Below are positions 1 through 9,889 of a DNA stretch of 20,387 nucleotides, in pieces; position 1 is the first letter of the stretch; each line of letters begins with the position of its first letter. Made by a program: the position numbers and the translations under genes. The notes beneath the pieces were generated by a model that was not told where the DNA came from, made no database searches, and saw only the letters and a program-made list of their open reading frames with translations. Origin of the DNA: Dictyocoela muelleri (lineage: Eukaryota > Microsporidia); NCBI GenBank assembly GCA_016256075.1, contig SDVU01000114.1, forward strand, positions 1-20,387, in the 5' to 3' direction.

Positions 1-122
1 TATATAGTTATGACCGCTTAATGTCATTCCCTCATTATTTATTAAAGAGTGACGTCAGCGGGATTCGAACCACGATAGTTAAATTTTACATTCAAGAGTG
101 TTAACCACTGAACTATCTGGCC
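1..122 (-). mobile_element. tRNA-derived SINE, family 1 (truncated by window edge)
   Basis: On the minus strand this reads as a tRNA-like head: an A-box-like stretch at 96-113 (GTTCAGTGGTTAACACTC on the minus strand) and a B box at 58-71 (GGTTCGAATCCCGC). The head is followed by a body (ACTCTTTAATAAATAATG and then GGAATGACATTAAGCG) that recurs after the head at 17907-18060 and partly at 9957-9990. The ends of the tRNA-like unit do not pair into an acceptor stem, so I read it as a SINE promoter head rather than a working tRNA gene. RNA polymerase III transcription from the A and B boxes is what the family is known for. The 3' part lies outside the window. Confidence 0.75.
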
Positions 123-505
123 TTATTAAATTTATTTATTCATAAATAAATTTAATGAATAAATTATTTATGAAAATATAAGTTTTAATGAATAAATTAT
201 TTATGAAAATATAAGTTTTAATGAATAAATCATTTATAAATACATAAATTTAATGATTAAATAATTTATGATTAAATAAATTTAATCAATAAATTATTTA
301 TGAATAAATAATTTAATCAATAAATTATTTATGAATAAATAAATACTTATTATTATTTAACATACATAAATTTAATGAATAAATTATTTATGAATACATA
401 AATTTAATAAATAAATTAATCATGAATAAATAAATTTAATGAATAAATTATTTATGAATACATAAATTTAAGGAATAAATTGTTAATGAATAAATAAATT
501 AAATT
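123..505. repeat. AT-rich minisatellite, period about 30 bp
   Basis: Degenerate tandem copies built on AATAAATTATTTATGAATA alternating with AAATTTAATG run through the whole stretch. Copies vary by small indels and by ATAAATA/ATACATA exchanges. The array abuts the 5' side of the minus-strand SINE at 1-122. No coding potential is seen. Confidence 0.8.
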
Positions 506-807
506 TTTTTAATTAAAAATTCATAGGAGTAGTTAAATTAATTTTAAAATCCGGCGAATTTATGTCTCCTGCTAAAATTCGCCTATCCTAAATCATTGCC
601 TTCAGTTTATATTATTATGAAAAATAATTCGAAATAAGCTATTTATTGACATTTAAATATTTGATAAATATATAAAATCATTCACAAATTTATTATAATC
701 GACTTTAAAATCACGGCATTTTCTGCCCTTAGATAAGTTTTTATTGTCTAAAATATGATGATGTGTTTTTATTTCTATAGATTTTATACTGAAAAATTAA
801 AAAAATT
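506..807. other. AT-rich stretch with one short hairpin
   Basis: No gene seen. An inverted repeat GGCGAATTT (553-561) / AAATTCGCC (575-583) is followed by ATCC at 585-588. Read on the minus strand this begins GGATAGGCGAATTTT, the same layout (GGAT, then a palindrome around AAATT) as the ends of the Merlin-like elements at 1903 and 3578. It may be a solitary element end, but no partner end or target duplication was found. Confidence 0.35.
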
Positions 808-1903
808 GGATCAACCGGCAAAATTTACCAAATACATCAACTGGAAGATTTACCCGAGATTGATTTATATTTAAGAAAATAATATTTACAAAATAAAACA
901 TAAATATTTAGAATATGTATTTAATATCATTATCGTCTTTTAAGCACTCCCAATATTGCATCTAGATATTTTTCACGATTATTATTATAATAAAAGTGAA
1001 ATTATTTTAAAAATGTCTTTCTATACGGGCCTTTAACGCCTTTTCTTTTTTTAATCTCTAAATTTAACTCATTATGAAAAGATTCAACTGTTTGTGTATT
1101 GTCACCCGTAACATGATTTATAAAAATATATTTATGACTAACAGTATCTTGTTGATAATCATAAGTATTTAAGTTTGATAAAGAAGCATGATCATTAGTC
1201 CATATTACGCTATTTGGTGCCTCTTGTCGCATAATTATTGGAAGAATTGTATTTCTTGATTTATCAGGAATAATAGTGCCATCTATTCGAATTATTTTAT
1301 CAGCTACCTCAACAATACATAATGCATCACTTTTATTTAAAGCTGATCTCCCACGATGACTTTTGGATTTGAAATTCAACATAGTTATATCATTCTGAAC
1401 TATCGATCCTCGCCTCCTAATTTATTATCATTATAATAATTCTCAGGTATAATAGAAACAAGTTTTAGAATAATTATATCAATAGCATGGGTATCATAAT
1501 TATAATAATCTTTTATGCTTTGAAGAGAAATCTTTGTCTCATATTTTTTAATAATCTTTAAAATGAATCTTAGATCTGCAGTGAAGGTATCTTAAAAGCA
1601 TTAGCTCGTACACTAACATGCTTTTTGTATGATTTACATTTTCGATTCATAAATCTTCATGCTAATAATTTATATTACGCATGTACGATACAAGATTACA
1701 TGAATTATTGCAAGCAGAACAAATGTAAAAATTAGGCAAAAACCTTCTATTATTAAGTAGCATACGAATTATTCAAATCCATTTGAACGTAAATCTATTC
1801 CCAGTCAAAACATGATATCATAAATCATTATTTGATATTAATTTTATATAAGTTTTATAGCAACCGGCAAAATTTTCCTCGGGGGAATTTTTCCGGGTCA
1901 TCC
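808..1903 (-). mobile_element. Merlin DNA transposon, copy 1
   Basis: The ends are inverted: GGATCAACCGGCAAAATTT at 808 and, on the minus strand from 1903, GGATGACCCGGAAAAATTCC, matching at 17 of 22 positions over the first 22 bases. The flanks carry an 8-bp duplication with one mismatch: AAAAAATT (800-807) and AAATAATT (1904-1911). An 8-9 bp duplication and about 1 kb length are typical of Merlin (IS1016-type). The right end also holds a 33-bp imperfect hairpin at 1864-1896 (CCGG at both tips). The internal gene is a decayed Merlin transposase on the minus strand, so the copy looks non-autonomous today. Confidence 0.85.
1002..1720 (-). pseudogene. Merlin (IS1016/ISXO2-like) transposase, decayed
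   Basis: The 3' half is open for 126 codons from 1382 down to 1002. It contains the family pattern GGx-SIVQND (first Asp at 1391-1389, just upstream of the first Met), SHRGR, then VEVADK, RNTILPII, IWTNDHASL (second Asp), a NHVTGDNTQTVES block and an NELNLEIKKRKGVKG tail, the order seen in ISXO2-like DDE domains. Further upstream, in another frame (about 1430-1720), KCKSYKKHVSVRANAF matches the zinc-ribbon-like N-terminal region of Merlin proteins. At least one frame change and several stops separate the two parts. The canonical IDE around the first Asp reads NDI. No intact product is expected. The family excises and inserts the element by a DDE reaction in the nucleus. Confidence 0.85.
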
Positions 1904-2633
1904 AAATAATTAAGCTTTAAATGTATTATACAAAGCCAACCGAATTAAGATTTATTTTTAATGTTTATCAACATTTGCAATTGCCAATTAAATTCTTTAG
2001 AAATCGAAATTACGCAATATAAAAATTTACAAATGAAAAATAAGTTTAAGTAAATAAAAGATTTTTATCAAGAATTTATTATCAAACGTATTGTCGTGAT
2101 TTATTTGCTAAATATCATTCGAAACCGTTTTTTTACCGTACAGTTTGGTTTTAAAGTAAACAAGGTAATTAATAAAATAAAAAAACATAAGCACTCGAAG
2201 GATGTCATATATCATTAATTAATAATTTCAAAAAATTTGGAACCTAGTATTTATTAATTTTAAATTGAAATGAAAAAACAGCATGATTCGGACGGGAACA
2301 GAATTAACCATGTATTTTTAGTTACCATGTAATCATCTTGAACACATGATAAAATGATGAATTAAATAAGTAATGAAGTTTTCCAGGCATACAATTTCTC
2401 AAAATAATGCCACTTAGATTATAACTATATAAATTCTGAATTTTTAAAAAATCCATACGCAGCGTGTCGCTTCAAATTTAAAACCCTTTTTCTATCTTAA
2501 AAAGAATTATTGAATAGAAAAAAAAACAATAAATGAATCTATTGAACGTAATTGTTATGATATGTTATACGAGCCGCGTGGAAAATACGCGCACTACGAG
2601 CAATACATATTTTAACTTATTTTTTCATATATA
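1904..2633. other. AT-rich intergenic DNA, nothing recognised
   Basis: No reading frame of useful length, no clear terminal repeats and no RNA gene found. Short GC-containing patches near 2455-2480 and 2565-2605 stand out against the background but match nothing I recognise. Confidence 0.6.
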
Positions 2634-2902
2634 CAGTCATTCTCCCTTTTTTTTACCCAAAACAGAAAACCTAAAAAAGTATTAATAAAATCAAGGGTTG
2701 TAAATGTAAACCGTTTTTTAAAATGTAAAGAAATAAAATTTTGTTAAAAAGAATGTGGTCACTATTTATTTTTAGATAATCCTAAATCGTCTTGTGTTTG
2801 ATTTTTTCTTGTCGATGTTAATTGATGTCAAAAAACGCTCGAAAATCTTACTGATGGTTTATACGCTTTCTTTTATTAAAAAAATAAGACTTTGGGGTTT
2901 TA

Positions 2903-4560
2903 ATATTCAAATGCATCTTCAATTGCCACATCATTCGTCAATATTTCATCATTAGTTTTAATAGTGAATTTTTCTTTAACTGAGTCATCATCTATTTTTA
3001 AAAGTAAGTTATTCCCAGTAATGATTCACTAAAACATCATACCCTTATTATTTCACTACTATAATCTTCTGATACTGATTAAAAATCTAAGAATTCTTCA
3101 TCTTTTACCTTATAAAAATGAATTATGAAGAGGCGATTTTATCATAGCTTTCCATTCTTTCTTCAACTTCAACTTAGACTTTTTTCGTCTATGCCGTAAT
3201 AAAAAAATAACCATAATTTTTAATATTTTTTTCTGTTACATTATCTCAAGCATACTTTGTATAAATAATTGCATTTTCAATTATTTTTTTATATAACGTC
3301 TCTATATTGACACATTTAGCGACATAGCTATTAATATCATTAATAGCTGATAATAAAAAAATCGTTTTTAAGACCCCAATTTTTCCACTTATAAGAGGCA
3401 TAAATTTCGAATCTTTCCCAAAATTTTCCCCAGAGTGAGCTTGCCAAAAATTTCCCCTCCCCTTGTAAAAAAATTGATATTATTTTATTAACATTTAATA
3501 TGTAGGATTTATAATAAAAATAAAATATTTATATCTTGCCCAAAATTCCCCCCGTGAGGGAAATTTTGGGCAAGATCCGAAATTTCGATATACTGTTTTT
3601 TATTGCAAAAACAATAATCGATATTTTGAGCTGTATATGTCACATTTCTGCAAAGTTAATTATCTAGAATGCAAAGTTTTATCTGTTTTATCTTTAAAAT
3701 GGCGATCATAATTATAAAGCCACTGTTTAAACTCTAAATATGTATTCAATGCTTGTTTAGTACCTATATTCCCAAAAAAAATCTTTGATGAAACCTTTGA
3801 AAATTATAGGATTTAAGAATTTGAGTAGAACTAGAGGTTTTAGTTTTTCAGTAGTTCTTTTTGGCAAGTTTAAAATACTTTTGTGATTATAGTCTATTTA
3901 TTTTACACCTAGTCCTATAAACTAAGTTTGAGAGAAAGCAAGCTTAAAAAACAAAATCTTCTCACAATTGAAAACATTTATTACTCAATAATCTGTTATT
4001 TTTTGATGAAACGAATAAATAAAATCATCAAAGTTTTATTTTTTACATTGAAAGTCATCCCATAACATTGTTTTAGAGAAAATTAATGGTTTTTGAATCT
4101 ATTAAACCACCCATTAGAAGACTTAAAATCATAATTTTGATTCGGTTCTTCAAACGACATACTCCTCATTTGTGTAGATATATTTTCAGAGCTTTCCCTT
4201 TTAAAATGGCTTCCGTGATAAACTTCACTTATTTTTCACAATTTAAATTCTATTCTTTTAGTTCTTTATCTAATAAATCGGATTAAAATTTTCTAGAGAA
4301 TGTTTTTATTGTGTCGTATTTAATGAACACATTCTTAATTAACGTTTTTTTTCCAATTAACCTTTTATATTTTGTTGTATTTTTTTTTTAACTTTTTGCT
4401 AAATATCTCTAAAATTCTTGTATCAGAAATGTCTATGTTGACAGTCTTAAACTTGATAATGACTAATTTTTACGCTGATGATAATTTATCATTTTAGGAA
4501 TCCTGTTACATTTTATTTATTGTTATAGGGCTAAGGAATAGATTTTTCTAACGTATTTGG
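2903..4560 (-). pseudogene. pogo/Tigger-type (CENP-B HTH plus DDE_1) transposase, decayed
   Basis: Fragments appear in the right order on the minus strand. A CENP-B type HTH region is at about 4098-4190 (KGKALKIY, then FKSSNGWFNRF, the family pattern FKASNGW). TEKLKPLVLLKFLNP at about 3810-3860 corresponds to the 'KLPLLVIGKSKNPRCFK' block. WLYNYDRHFKDKT at about 3690-3725 is the stretch just before the second catalytic region. TKYA-DNVTEKNIKN at about 3213-3262 matches the 'AWDxVxxxTIxNCW' block. A C-terminal acidic part ending TNDVAIEDAFEY lies at about 2903-2955. Many stops and frame changes break it, and the MITE at 3409-3578 splits it between the DDE core and the C-terminal part. The family name is inferred from motif order. 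I cannot see an intact catalytic triad. Confidence 0.6.
3409..3578. mobile_element. 170-bp Merlin-like MITE inside the pogo remnant
   Basis: Terminal inverted repeats: GAATCTTTCCCAAAATTTTC from 3409 and, on the minus strand from 3578, GGATCTTGCCCAAAATTTCC. Flanks TAAATTTC (3401-3408) and GAAATTTC (3579-3586) form an 8-bp duplication with one mismatch. The right end contains a near-perfect 40-bp hairpin at 3535-3574 with CTTGCCCAAAATT at both tips (one strand each). GGATC at the tip, the C-rich/AAAATT core and the 8-bp duplication resemble Merlin copy 1, so I infer mobilisation by a Merlin transposase. No coding sequence is present. Confidence 0.7.
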
Positions 4561-4648
4561 TAAAAACGGAGGAATTCGACAAAATAAACATTTTAAAAAA
4601 TTTTAAATCATAAAAAAATAGGTGGTAAAAACAAGGGGGGTGGATATA

Positions 4649-5100
4649 TACAATATATTTCTAAGAGATTTTTTTATTCACTGATTTCTTTCAATGATTT
4701 ACCATTAAACAAACTATTAATAATGCTGATAAATTATAATACCTTTTTTATGAAAAACGAATCTTTTTATACTCTATGTGTGGACTTAGAAGTTTATATA
4801 TAATTTTTAGTTAAAAAGGAAATATTTTTAAAACTTTTATAAAGGCCTTTAATTTCTCTTGAAAATCAATAATATTAAACCATTTAATTATCCAACCTAA
4901 TGTAATCAGACAAAAAGTAAAAGTAGAAATAATTTTGCTTTATGATCAAATAATTTCTCCGGCAAAAATAGCTATAAAATTCTAGATTTCACAATAAAAT
5001 GTTTTTAAAATCTTGAAAAAGTATATGAAAATTGCACAGTAGAGCGTTCCAAAGGGAATTTTAGGCCAAAAAATAAAAAGAAGCGAACTCAGTGTTTTAT
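4649..5100. other. AT-rich DNA between pogo and Tc1 remnants
   Basis: No gene or clear repeat found. It may include the left flank of the Tc1-type element, but I could not identify a convincing terminal repeat. Confidence 0.5.
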
Positions 5101-5106
5101 TAAAAT

Positions 5107-5720
5107 TTGATAAAAAATATATTTAAAAAATCGATGACAAAACTTTCAATAGTGGTTCAGGAAAAGACAAAACAAAAGTTTACGCTTTTAAATATTAAGA
5201 GTGTGTTTAAGGATAAAAATATAAAAGCCTTTAAAACAATAAAAAACCACTTCTTTGAAAAAAAATTTGGGCTCGACTTGAAAAGATAAAAAGATTTTTG
5301 CCTTTATTCAACCCAAGAGTTAAAGTGATTTATATTATCTGATGGAAGATTTTTTTTTTGCTCAGATGGTAAGGCTTCGGTGTGGAGATAACGAGGGAGA
5401 GGACGTAAAATGAAAAAATTTTCTACTACTGTCAAACACGGAAATGATCATTAATGGTATGAAGTTGTTTTTCGTATTACGGTGTTGGTAGACTAATATT
5501 TATCGATTTTGAAATCAATGCAGAATATTATGTAATTATTCTATCAAATAATTCGGAAGATTTTACCAGTATAATAGGTCTATAAGATTATTTTTCCTAC
5601 AAGATAATGACCCTAAGCACGACTCAAAGCTTACGACGATATATGTAAGCGTAAAGTAGATTGAACTTTTTCTATGGTTAGTAGATCACCTGGTTTGAAT
5701 CCAATCGAGACACCCGGCAT
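5107..5720 (+). pseudogene. Tc1/mariner-type transposase remnant (DD34D-like)
   Basis: The clear part runs from about 5335 to 5720. FCSDGKASVWR matches the Tc1 'FxSDGKxxVWR' block after the first catalytic Asp. YYGVGRLIFID and INAEYYVIIL match the '(G)GxGxLVFIDGxMNAExYxxIL' block. NDPKHDSK near 5601-5630 is the second-Asp block (QDNDPKHTSK). RSPGLNPIE near 5684-5710 is the third block, where the usual SPDLNPIE has Gly in place of the catalytic Asp. Stops and frame changes are frequent. An open stretch at 5107-5289 (60 codons, Lys-rich) sits where the N-terminal helix-turn-helix part would be and may belong to it, but the match is weak. No terminal repeats were found, so the element borders are undefined. 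Confidence 0.65.
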
Positions 5721-5926
5721 TAATAAAACAAAAAATGTCTCCATTTCGCTCTGAAAGGGCTCTGATCTGAAATAAATTATTGTGCACGAATGACAGTAAT
5801 TCCCAATGAGACGTACTAAAAATTATCTTAAAGTTTTATAAAGATATCATCAGAGTGTTTTAAGGCGAGAAGACCTTATACTAAGTATTGAGATATTAAT
5901 ATATTTTTTTAACACTTTTTTTCGTA

Positions 5927-7610
5927 CAGATTTTTTTTACCATTTGGTGAAAAAAATCCAAATTCCTCAATTTTAAATATCCTTGGTTTGGATTTTTTTC
6001 ACCAAAAAATTGGTAAAAAAATCAATCATTTATTCGAATTTTTTTCCTCTCATAATTTATGAAAAAATACCCCGACCCCACGATGACAAATTTCTCAAAG
6101 ATAAAAAACCAAATGAAATGAAAATTTAATCTCAAACGATTATGTCTATAATTTTTATAAAGTAAAAGAAAGAAAGGAGTTATGGAGATGCGTGAAGATG
6201 ACATGCAGGATCCTTGGTCATATCGGCTCAAACAATATCTTTATTTCACACAAAGAACATAACCATGCATGTGAGAAATCTAAGATTCTTAAAAAAAATT
6301 TTGAAAACCGTAGTTACTGAATCTGCTGAATCTAGACTTACAGCCTTGGAAATTATTACAAAAAATACTTCTGTGTTAAAAGATGAAATTGTCGAAAATT
6401 TATATTCATATAAATATATGACCAGTCGGATTAACCTCATAAAAAATCAGAAGTATGGATTTAATAATAAGATGTTGGACGATATCCACGAGTTTTTAAA
6501 ACAAGATCGTAATGGGAATACTTTCGTGATATATGATAATAGAAGCATAAATGGACGTATTGTAATTATGTTTTCTGATATTTCTGTCGAGTATTTTAAT
6601 GGTGCCGATGTTATCTTGATAGATGGAACATTTTGGAGTGTTCCTAGCCATTTTTTTCAATTATGTACTTTCAAAGTGAAGGTTTATGGAAATCTTGTTC
6701 CACTTGTCTACATATTGCTTCCAAACAAACAAGAGACTAATTATATAGAGGCCTTTTTAATTCAAAATACTCTGATCAATATTTCGGTGTCTTATATAAA
6801 TACAGATTTTGAAATAGGTTTAATTAACGCGCTAAAGAAATCTTTCGAATGTAAAATGGGTAGAGTCGCAGTTCATTTAGGTCAATCAGAATATAGGAAG
6901 ATTCAAAGATGTGGATTTTTTCAATAGATAAAAAAACAAAGATTTTAGAAGATATGTTAAAATGTTTCTCAATCTAGCATATGTTCCTTCAGATTATGTT
7001 CCATCCATATTTTATTTGATTGCAGAAAAATTTCGACTCGATTACGCAGAGGCTGGTGAATTAATAGAATACTTCAAACTAAATTATATAGGTGATAAGT
7101 CGCTACCATCTTCATATTCTATAAGCTTTTGGAATTGTTATAGTAGAGTTTTAAAATTTATTCCGAGAACGATAAATTCAATTGAAGCCTGGCATAAATC
7201 ATTGAATTCGTTATCAAGTGTGGCCCATGTCTATCTAGGAAAGTTTATAGATTTGTTAAGACAAATAAATGAACGCAATAGGATGTTCATTATGCAATCT
7301 CGAAAAAAATAGTATAAACTGAACGAGATTTCAAAATGGAATTTCTTTTAACTGAAATTCTAAAAAATATTGGCAGATACAAAGATCTTGATTTTTTCGA
7401 TGTTCTAGGAAATATTTTATTCTGGAATCTTGATAATGATGTTTTTTTATAATAAACATTGAAGTTTTAACTATTTATATTTTATTGTATAATAATTTTT
7501 GAAGAAATTTTGAGTTTATACATAAATAAATTGGTGAAAAAAATCCGAACCAATGAAAAGATTTGATTGGTGAATTTAGATTTTTTTCACCAATTGGTGA
7601 AAAAAATCCC
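5927..7610 (+). mobile_element. Mutator-like (MULE) DNA transposon with ~85-bp palindromic ends
   Basis: The first ~85 bp on the left (from 5927) and the last ~85 bp on the right (to about 7612) are inverted copies of each other. The outer tip of each end is itself a palindrome: 7579-7608 is a perfect 30-bp palindrome centred on CACCAATTGGTG, and 5929-5958 is its imperfect left counterpart. A second palindrome of the same type lies at 5991-6023, while its right counterpart is only half kept (7531-7545). The interior encodes a FLYWCH plus MULE transposase on the plus strand. I did not find a convincing 9-bp target duplication. Borders are set by the inverted repeats. Confidence 0.8.
6100..7440 (+). 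pseudogene. MULE transposase with FLYWCH zinc finger, lightly broken
   Basis: The N-terminal FLYWCH-type zinc finger can be read at about 6110-6310: DYVYNFYKVKERKELWRC (Trp-Arg-Cys at 6183-6191), a second Cys four codons on, and HNH at 6258-6266. This is the FLYWCH spacing Cys-Cys-His-x-His. In a different frame follows the MULE domain: VILIDGTFWSVP (first Asp), FQLCTFKVKVYG, PLVYILLPNK, INTDFEIGLINAL (second Asp) and SEYRKIQRCGF (6214-6927). After another frame change, LNLAYVP, LIEYFKLNYIGD, FWNCY and NSIEAWHKSLNS (third acidic residue in the family pattern NSVEGWH) lie in 6962-7312, with a tail readable to about 7440. Roughly two frame changes and one late stop break an otherwise well-kept gene, suggesting a relatively young copy compared with its neighbours. 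Confidence 0.85.
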
Positions 7611-7701
7611 TGCCATAATGTGTATTTGAATAGATTTGTTTCAAATAGTATAAAAGGGTGGTTTAGGTAAATCATAGGGATGTAAAATAAAGAGTTAACA
7701 C

Positions 7702-7790
7702 GGTATATGATTTTTATAATATATTGATTTTTATTAATATTTAAATTTTATTAAATTTTATTGCATCGGGGGTTAAACCCTCTAGTATCT
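7702..7790 (+). repeat. AT-rich interspersed repeat, uninterrupted copy
   Basis: The stretch TTAATATTTAAATTTTATTA plus flanks, continuing into GCATCGGGGGTTAAACCC, is repeated at 18130-18176 and resumes after the MITE at 19358 as TTTCATCGGGGTTATAAC. This copy therefore represents the sequence before the 18177-19357 insertion. No coding sequence; function and family unknown. The rest of 7611-7985 is AT-rich and featureless. Confidence 0.7.
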
Positions 7791-7988
7791 TATTAAATCA
7801 TTTTGTTCTACTCTCGAAAAATAACACAAATTCCTATATTAACCGATTATTTATTAATAATTTTTAAAAATAAAATTTTTATAACAGTATTTTTAAAAAA
7901 TTAATATAAATTTTGTTTATAAAATTTTTTTACCATATTGTTATTTTGTATTGATCTTTATAATAAAAAAAATCCATGATATTTATAA

Positions 7989-8205
7989 TGGGCCCAATAG
8001 CCCAGTGGTTAACACTCTTGTTTGGAAATTTAAGTATCATGTTGCGAATCCCGCAGAATTACTCTTTAATATATGCCTCACGCCCAGCCCTTATTTACAG
8101 GAACCAAAGATCTTGGATCAAGGTTGACGACAACTCACCGGATTTTGAGATTGTTTTGAGATTTTTTACGCGCCCAAGCATGCTAACAGGCTCGAATCTC
8201 TATTA
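7989..8205 (+). mobile_element. tRNA-derived SINE, family 1, with body
   Basis: tRNA-like head with A box TAGCCCAGTGGTTAACACTC (7998-8017) and a mutated B box GTTGCGAATCCCGC (8041-8054), followed by ACTCTTTAATA as in the other family 1 copies. The body at about 8100-8160 (GAACCAA, then GACAACTCACCGG) matches 10261-10303 (GAACCAATGG, then GACAACTCTCCGG), giving a shared 3' region. The open frame across it is incidental. Confidence 0.7.
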
Positions 8206-8649
8206 AACATTTTTTTTAATTTTCAATTTTATCTTTTTTTATTTTTTTTAAGTTTTAAAAATTTAAATTTTTGATTTTTGAATGTATTTATTGTCAAAAA
8301 GATATATATATTCATATATATATATATATATATATATTTTATTAACACTGTCATTTTTTAAAAATTTATAGAATTTTATTTTAAATTTATATACACAAAA
8401 AAAATAAATAAAAAAAGAATATAAATGTGTCGCGCCCAGCCCACCAATAGGTTCGAGTTATGATTTAAACCTCTGTTTTTAATTCTTTAATAAATACGTA
8501 AAGGGTAGGTATAGCTTTGTATTGGATCTCTTATTGGGAAAAGCCTAAATTTTTAAGCAATAAGGTTTATATATTTTATTTAATAGACTATATTGTTACA
8601 GCTTTATTTATTTTTTTACTAATATTTAAATATTAGCAATGTAATTAAT
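8206..8649. repeat. AT-rich spacer with (TA)n and a repeated GC motif
   Basis: A TA dinucleotide tract occupies 8302-8336. CGCGCCCAGCCCACCAATAG followed by GTTCGAGTT at 8431-8458 resembles CGCGCCCAAGC with GGCTCGAATC at 8169-8198, so fragments of one repeat lie on both sides of the tract. No gene was found. Confidence 0.5.
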
Positions 8650-8721
8650 TATGAATTGTGGTCGAATGGGAGATAGGTAGTAGTCAATAGCTTGAAATAG
8701 TTTTGATTCAAATACCGGTGA
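8650..8721 (+). mobile_element. tRNA-like SINE head, family 3
   Basis: GTGGTCGAATGG followed by a weak B box (TTTTGATTCAAATACC) and the shared segment AGCTTGAAATA resemble the minus-strand head at 19988-20058. Decay is stronger here. It stops close to the left end of Merlin copy 3, so the rest of the SINE may lie beyond that insertion or be lost. Confidence 0.45.
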
Positions 8722-8731
8722 GATAATTTAT

Positions 8732-9828
8732 GGTAAATAGTACTTTCAAGCCCGTAATGGAATTATAAGCCCGAAATGAAATTTTTAAAAAATCAAAATT
8801 TTACATGGTAAGAAAATAGGTAACAAAGATTATAGAAGGACGCCTTTTTTCTCAGAAAGTGAATTTATGGATTTAAAACTTTTAGAACACCATTTAAAGA
8901 ATGTTTTTTTTTCTCGTTGTTGTTACAAACCGAATTCCTGAGTAGACTAGGATTAATTAAGAATACAATGAGTTGTGATGAATTTCAGATAATGATTAGA
9001 TATGTTCAACAAATTTGATCATCTGATGGGTACGTATGGATATGTAGAAAACCTTTTTATGGATCAAAAATCAACTGAAATCATTCCATTTTTTCTAAGC
9101 TTAAAATTGATGTTATTTTTAGTACGTTATATAAATATTAGAACTATAATCATATGCAGATATGGAATATGATCTCAACGTTAATAAAAGAACTATAAGG
9201 AAATATGGCGAAATAGTAAGAGAGAATATTGCTAAGTTTATTTTAGAAAACAATTAAAGAATAGGAGGAATTGACGAAAAAGTTTTACCAAAGATAGTCA
9301 AAATCGACGATTGTCTGTGTTCTAAAGGTGAGTAACAGAAGAAGACAAAATTTCGGTTAATGGTATTTTGTTGTATAGAAAGAAGTTAAAAAAAATCCCT
9401 AGTATACTAGTTAATAATAGAAAAACAACTTTTATGTTGTAAATTATTCTTTAAAAAATATTCTACTTCTACAATAATAATCACTTATGAATGACGAGCT
9501 TATGCTTAAGCATTAAATAATACAACATATTTTCAGCATCGCACAGTAAATCATTCCTATAATTATGTCTTACCGACGACTTTCAATTAACATTCAAAAT
9601 TTTGAGTGTTTTTAACACTAACCAAAAGATTCTTGAGAAATCGAAATGAATAAATCATGATCAACATTTTGAATATTTAATCGGCTTATTTGGAAGTTTA
9701 AAATTCAGAAAAATAAGAGTTTTAATAAGTTATTGTTGCTTTTACAATAGATAATTGACTAAATTGTATTTTTAAAAAAATTCATTACGGGATATAATTC
9801 CATTACGGGCTTGAAAGTACCATTTACT
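8732..9828 (+). mobile_element. Merlin DNA transposon, copy 3
   Basis: Long terminal inverted repeats of about 55 bp: the left reads GGTAAATAGTACTTTCAAGC, then CCGTAATGGAATTATA. On the minus strand the right end reads AGTAAATGGTACTTTCAAGC, then CCGTAATGGAATTATA. Each end contains a second CCCGWAATGAA motif about 15 bp further in. Flanks TAATTTAT (8724-8731) and GAATTTAT (9829-9836) give an 8-bp duplication with one mismatch. The interior carries decayed Merlin transposase sequence. Length of about 1.1 kb is normal for the family. Confidence 0.85.
8950..9640 (+). pseudogene. Merlin transposase, strongly decayed
   Basis: Readable blocks in order: CDEFQIMIRYVQQI and DGYVWICRK (zinc-ribbon N-terminal part); NKRTIRKYGEIVRENIAK; RIGG with KIVKIDDCLCSKG (first Asp near 9306, matching the IGGxxxxVxIDE block); VNGILLYRKKLKKI with NNRKT; and HRTVNHSYNYVLPTTF near 9535-9585 (NHSxxFVxPxTG block). 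Several frame changes and stops separate them. The final HTQxIE block is barely recognisable. Divergence from copies 1 and 2 at protein level suggests a distinct Merlin lineage rather than a recent duplicate. Confidence 0.75.
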
Positions 9829-9889
9829 GAATTTATTTAATAAAAACTTAAAAAATGAAATTATCAAGGAAAAAATTAGAAATGGGTCT

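Larger units (their letters stand above)
2634..4648 (-). mobile_element. pogo/Tigger-like DNA transposon remnant
   Basis: About 2.0 kb holding pieces of a CENP-B-type transposase on the minus strand. The proposed ends are CAGTCATTCTCCCTTTTTTT from 2634, preceded by TA, and on the minus strand near 4648 a related run (CCACCCCCCTTGTTTTTACC) next to TA-rich sequence. A TA target and CA-starting ends fit the pogo/Tc1 superfamily. The match between ends is weak, so the borders are less certain than the coding remains. A 170-bp MITE is inserted at 3409-3578. Confidence 0.55.

Noticed and set aside
123-505. CRISPR-like array
   Set aside because: Repeat units are contiguous AT-rich tandem copies without unique spacers, in a eukaryotic context. 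It is a minisatellite.
4086-4286. Plus-strand 66-codon open frame
   Set aside because: It lies antisense to the CENP-B-type HTH part of the pogo remnant, so it is a shadow frame.
6022-6440. Minus-strand open frames over the MULE N-terminal region
   Set aside because: They are antisense to the FLYWCH finger and MULE domain, which have clear family motifs on the plus strand.
7976-8206. Plus-strand 76-codon open frame
   Set aside because: It is contained in a SINE copy (tRNA-like head plus body) and has no protein similarity.
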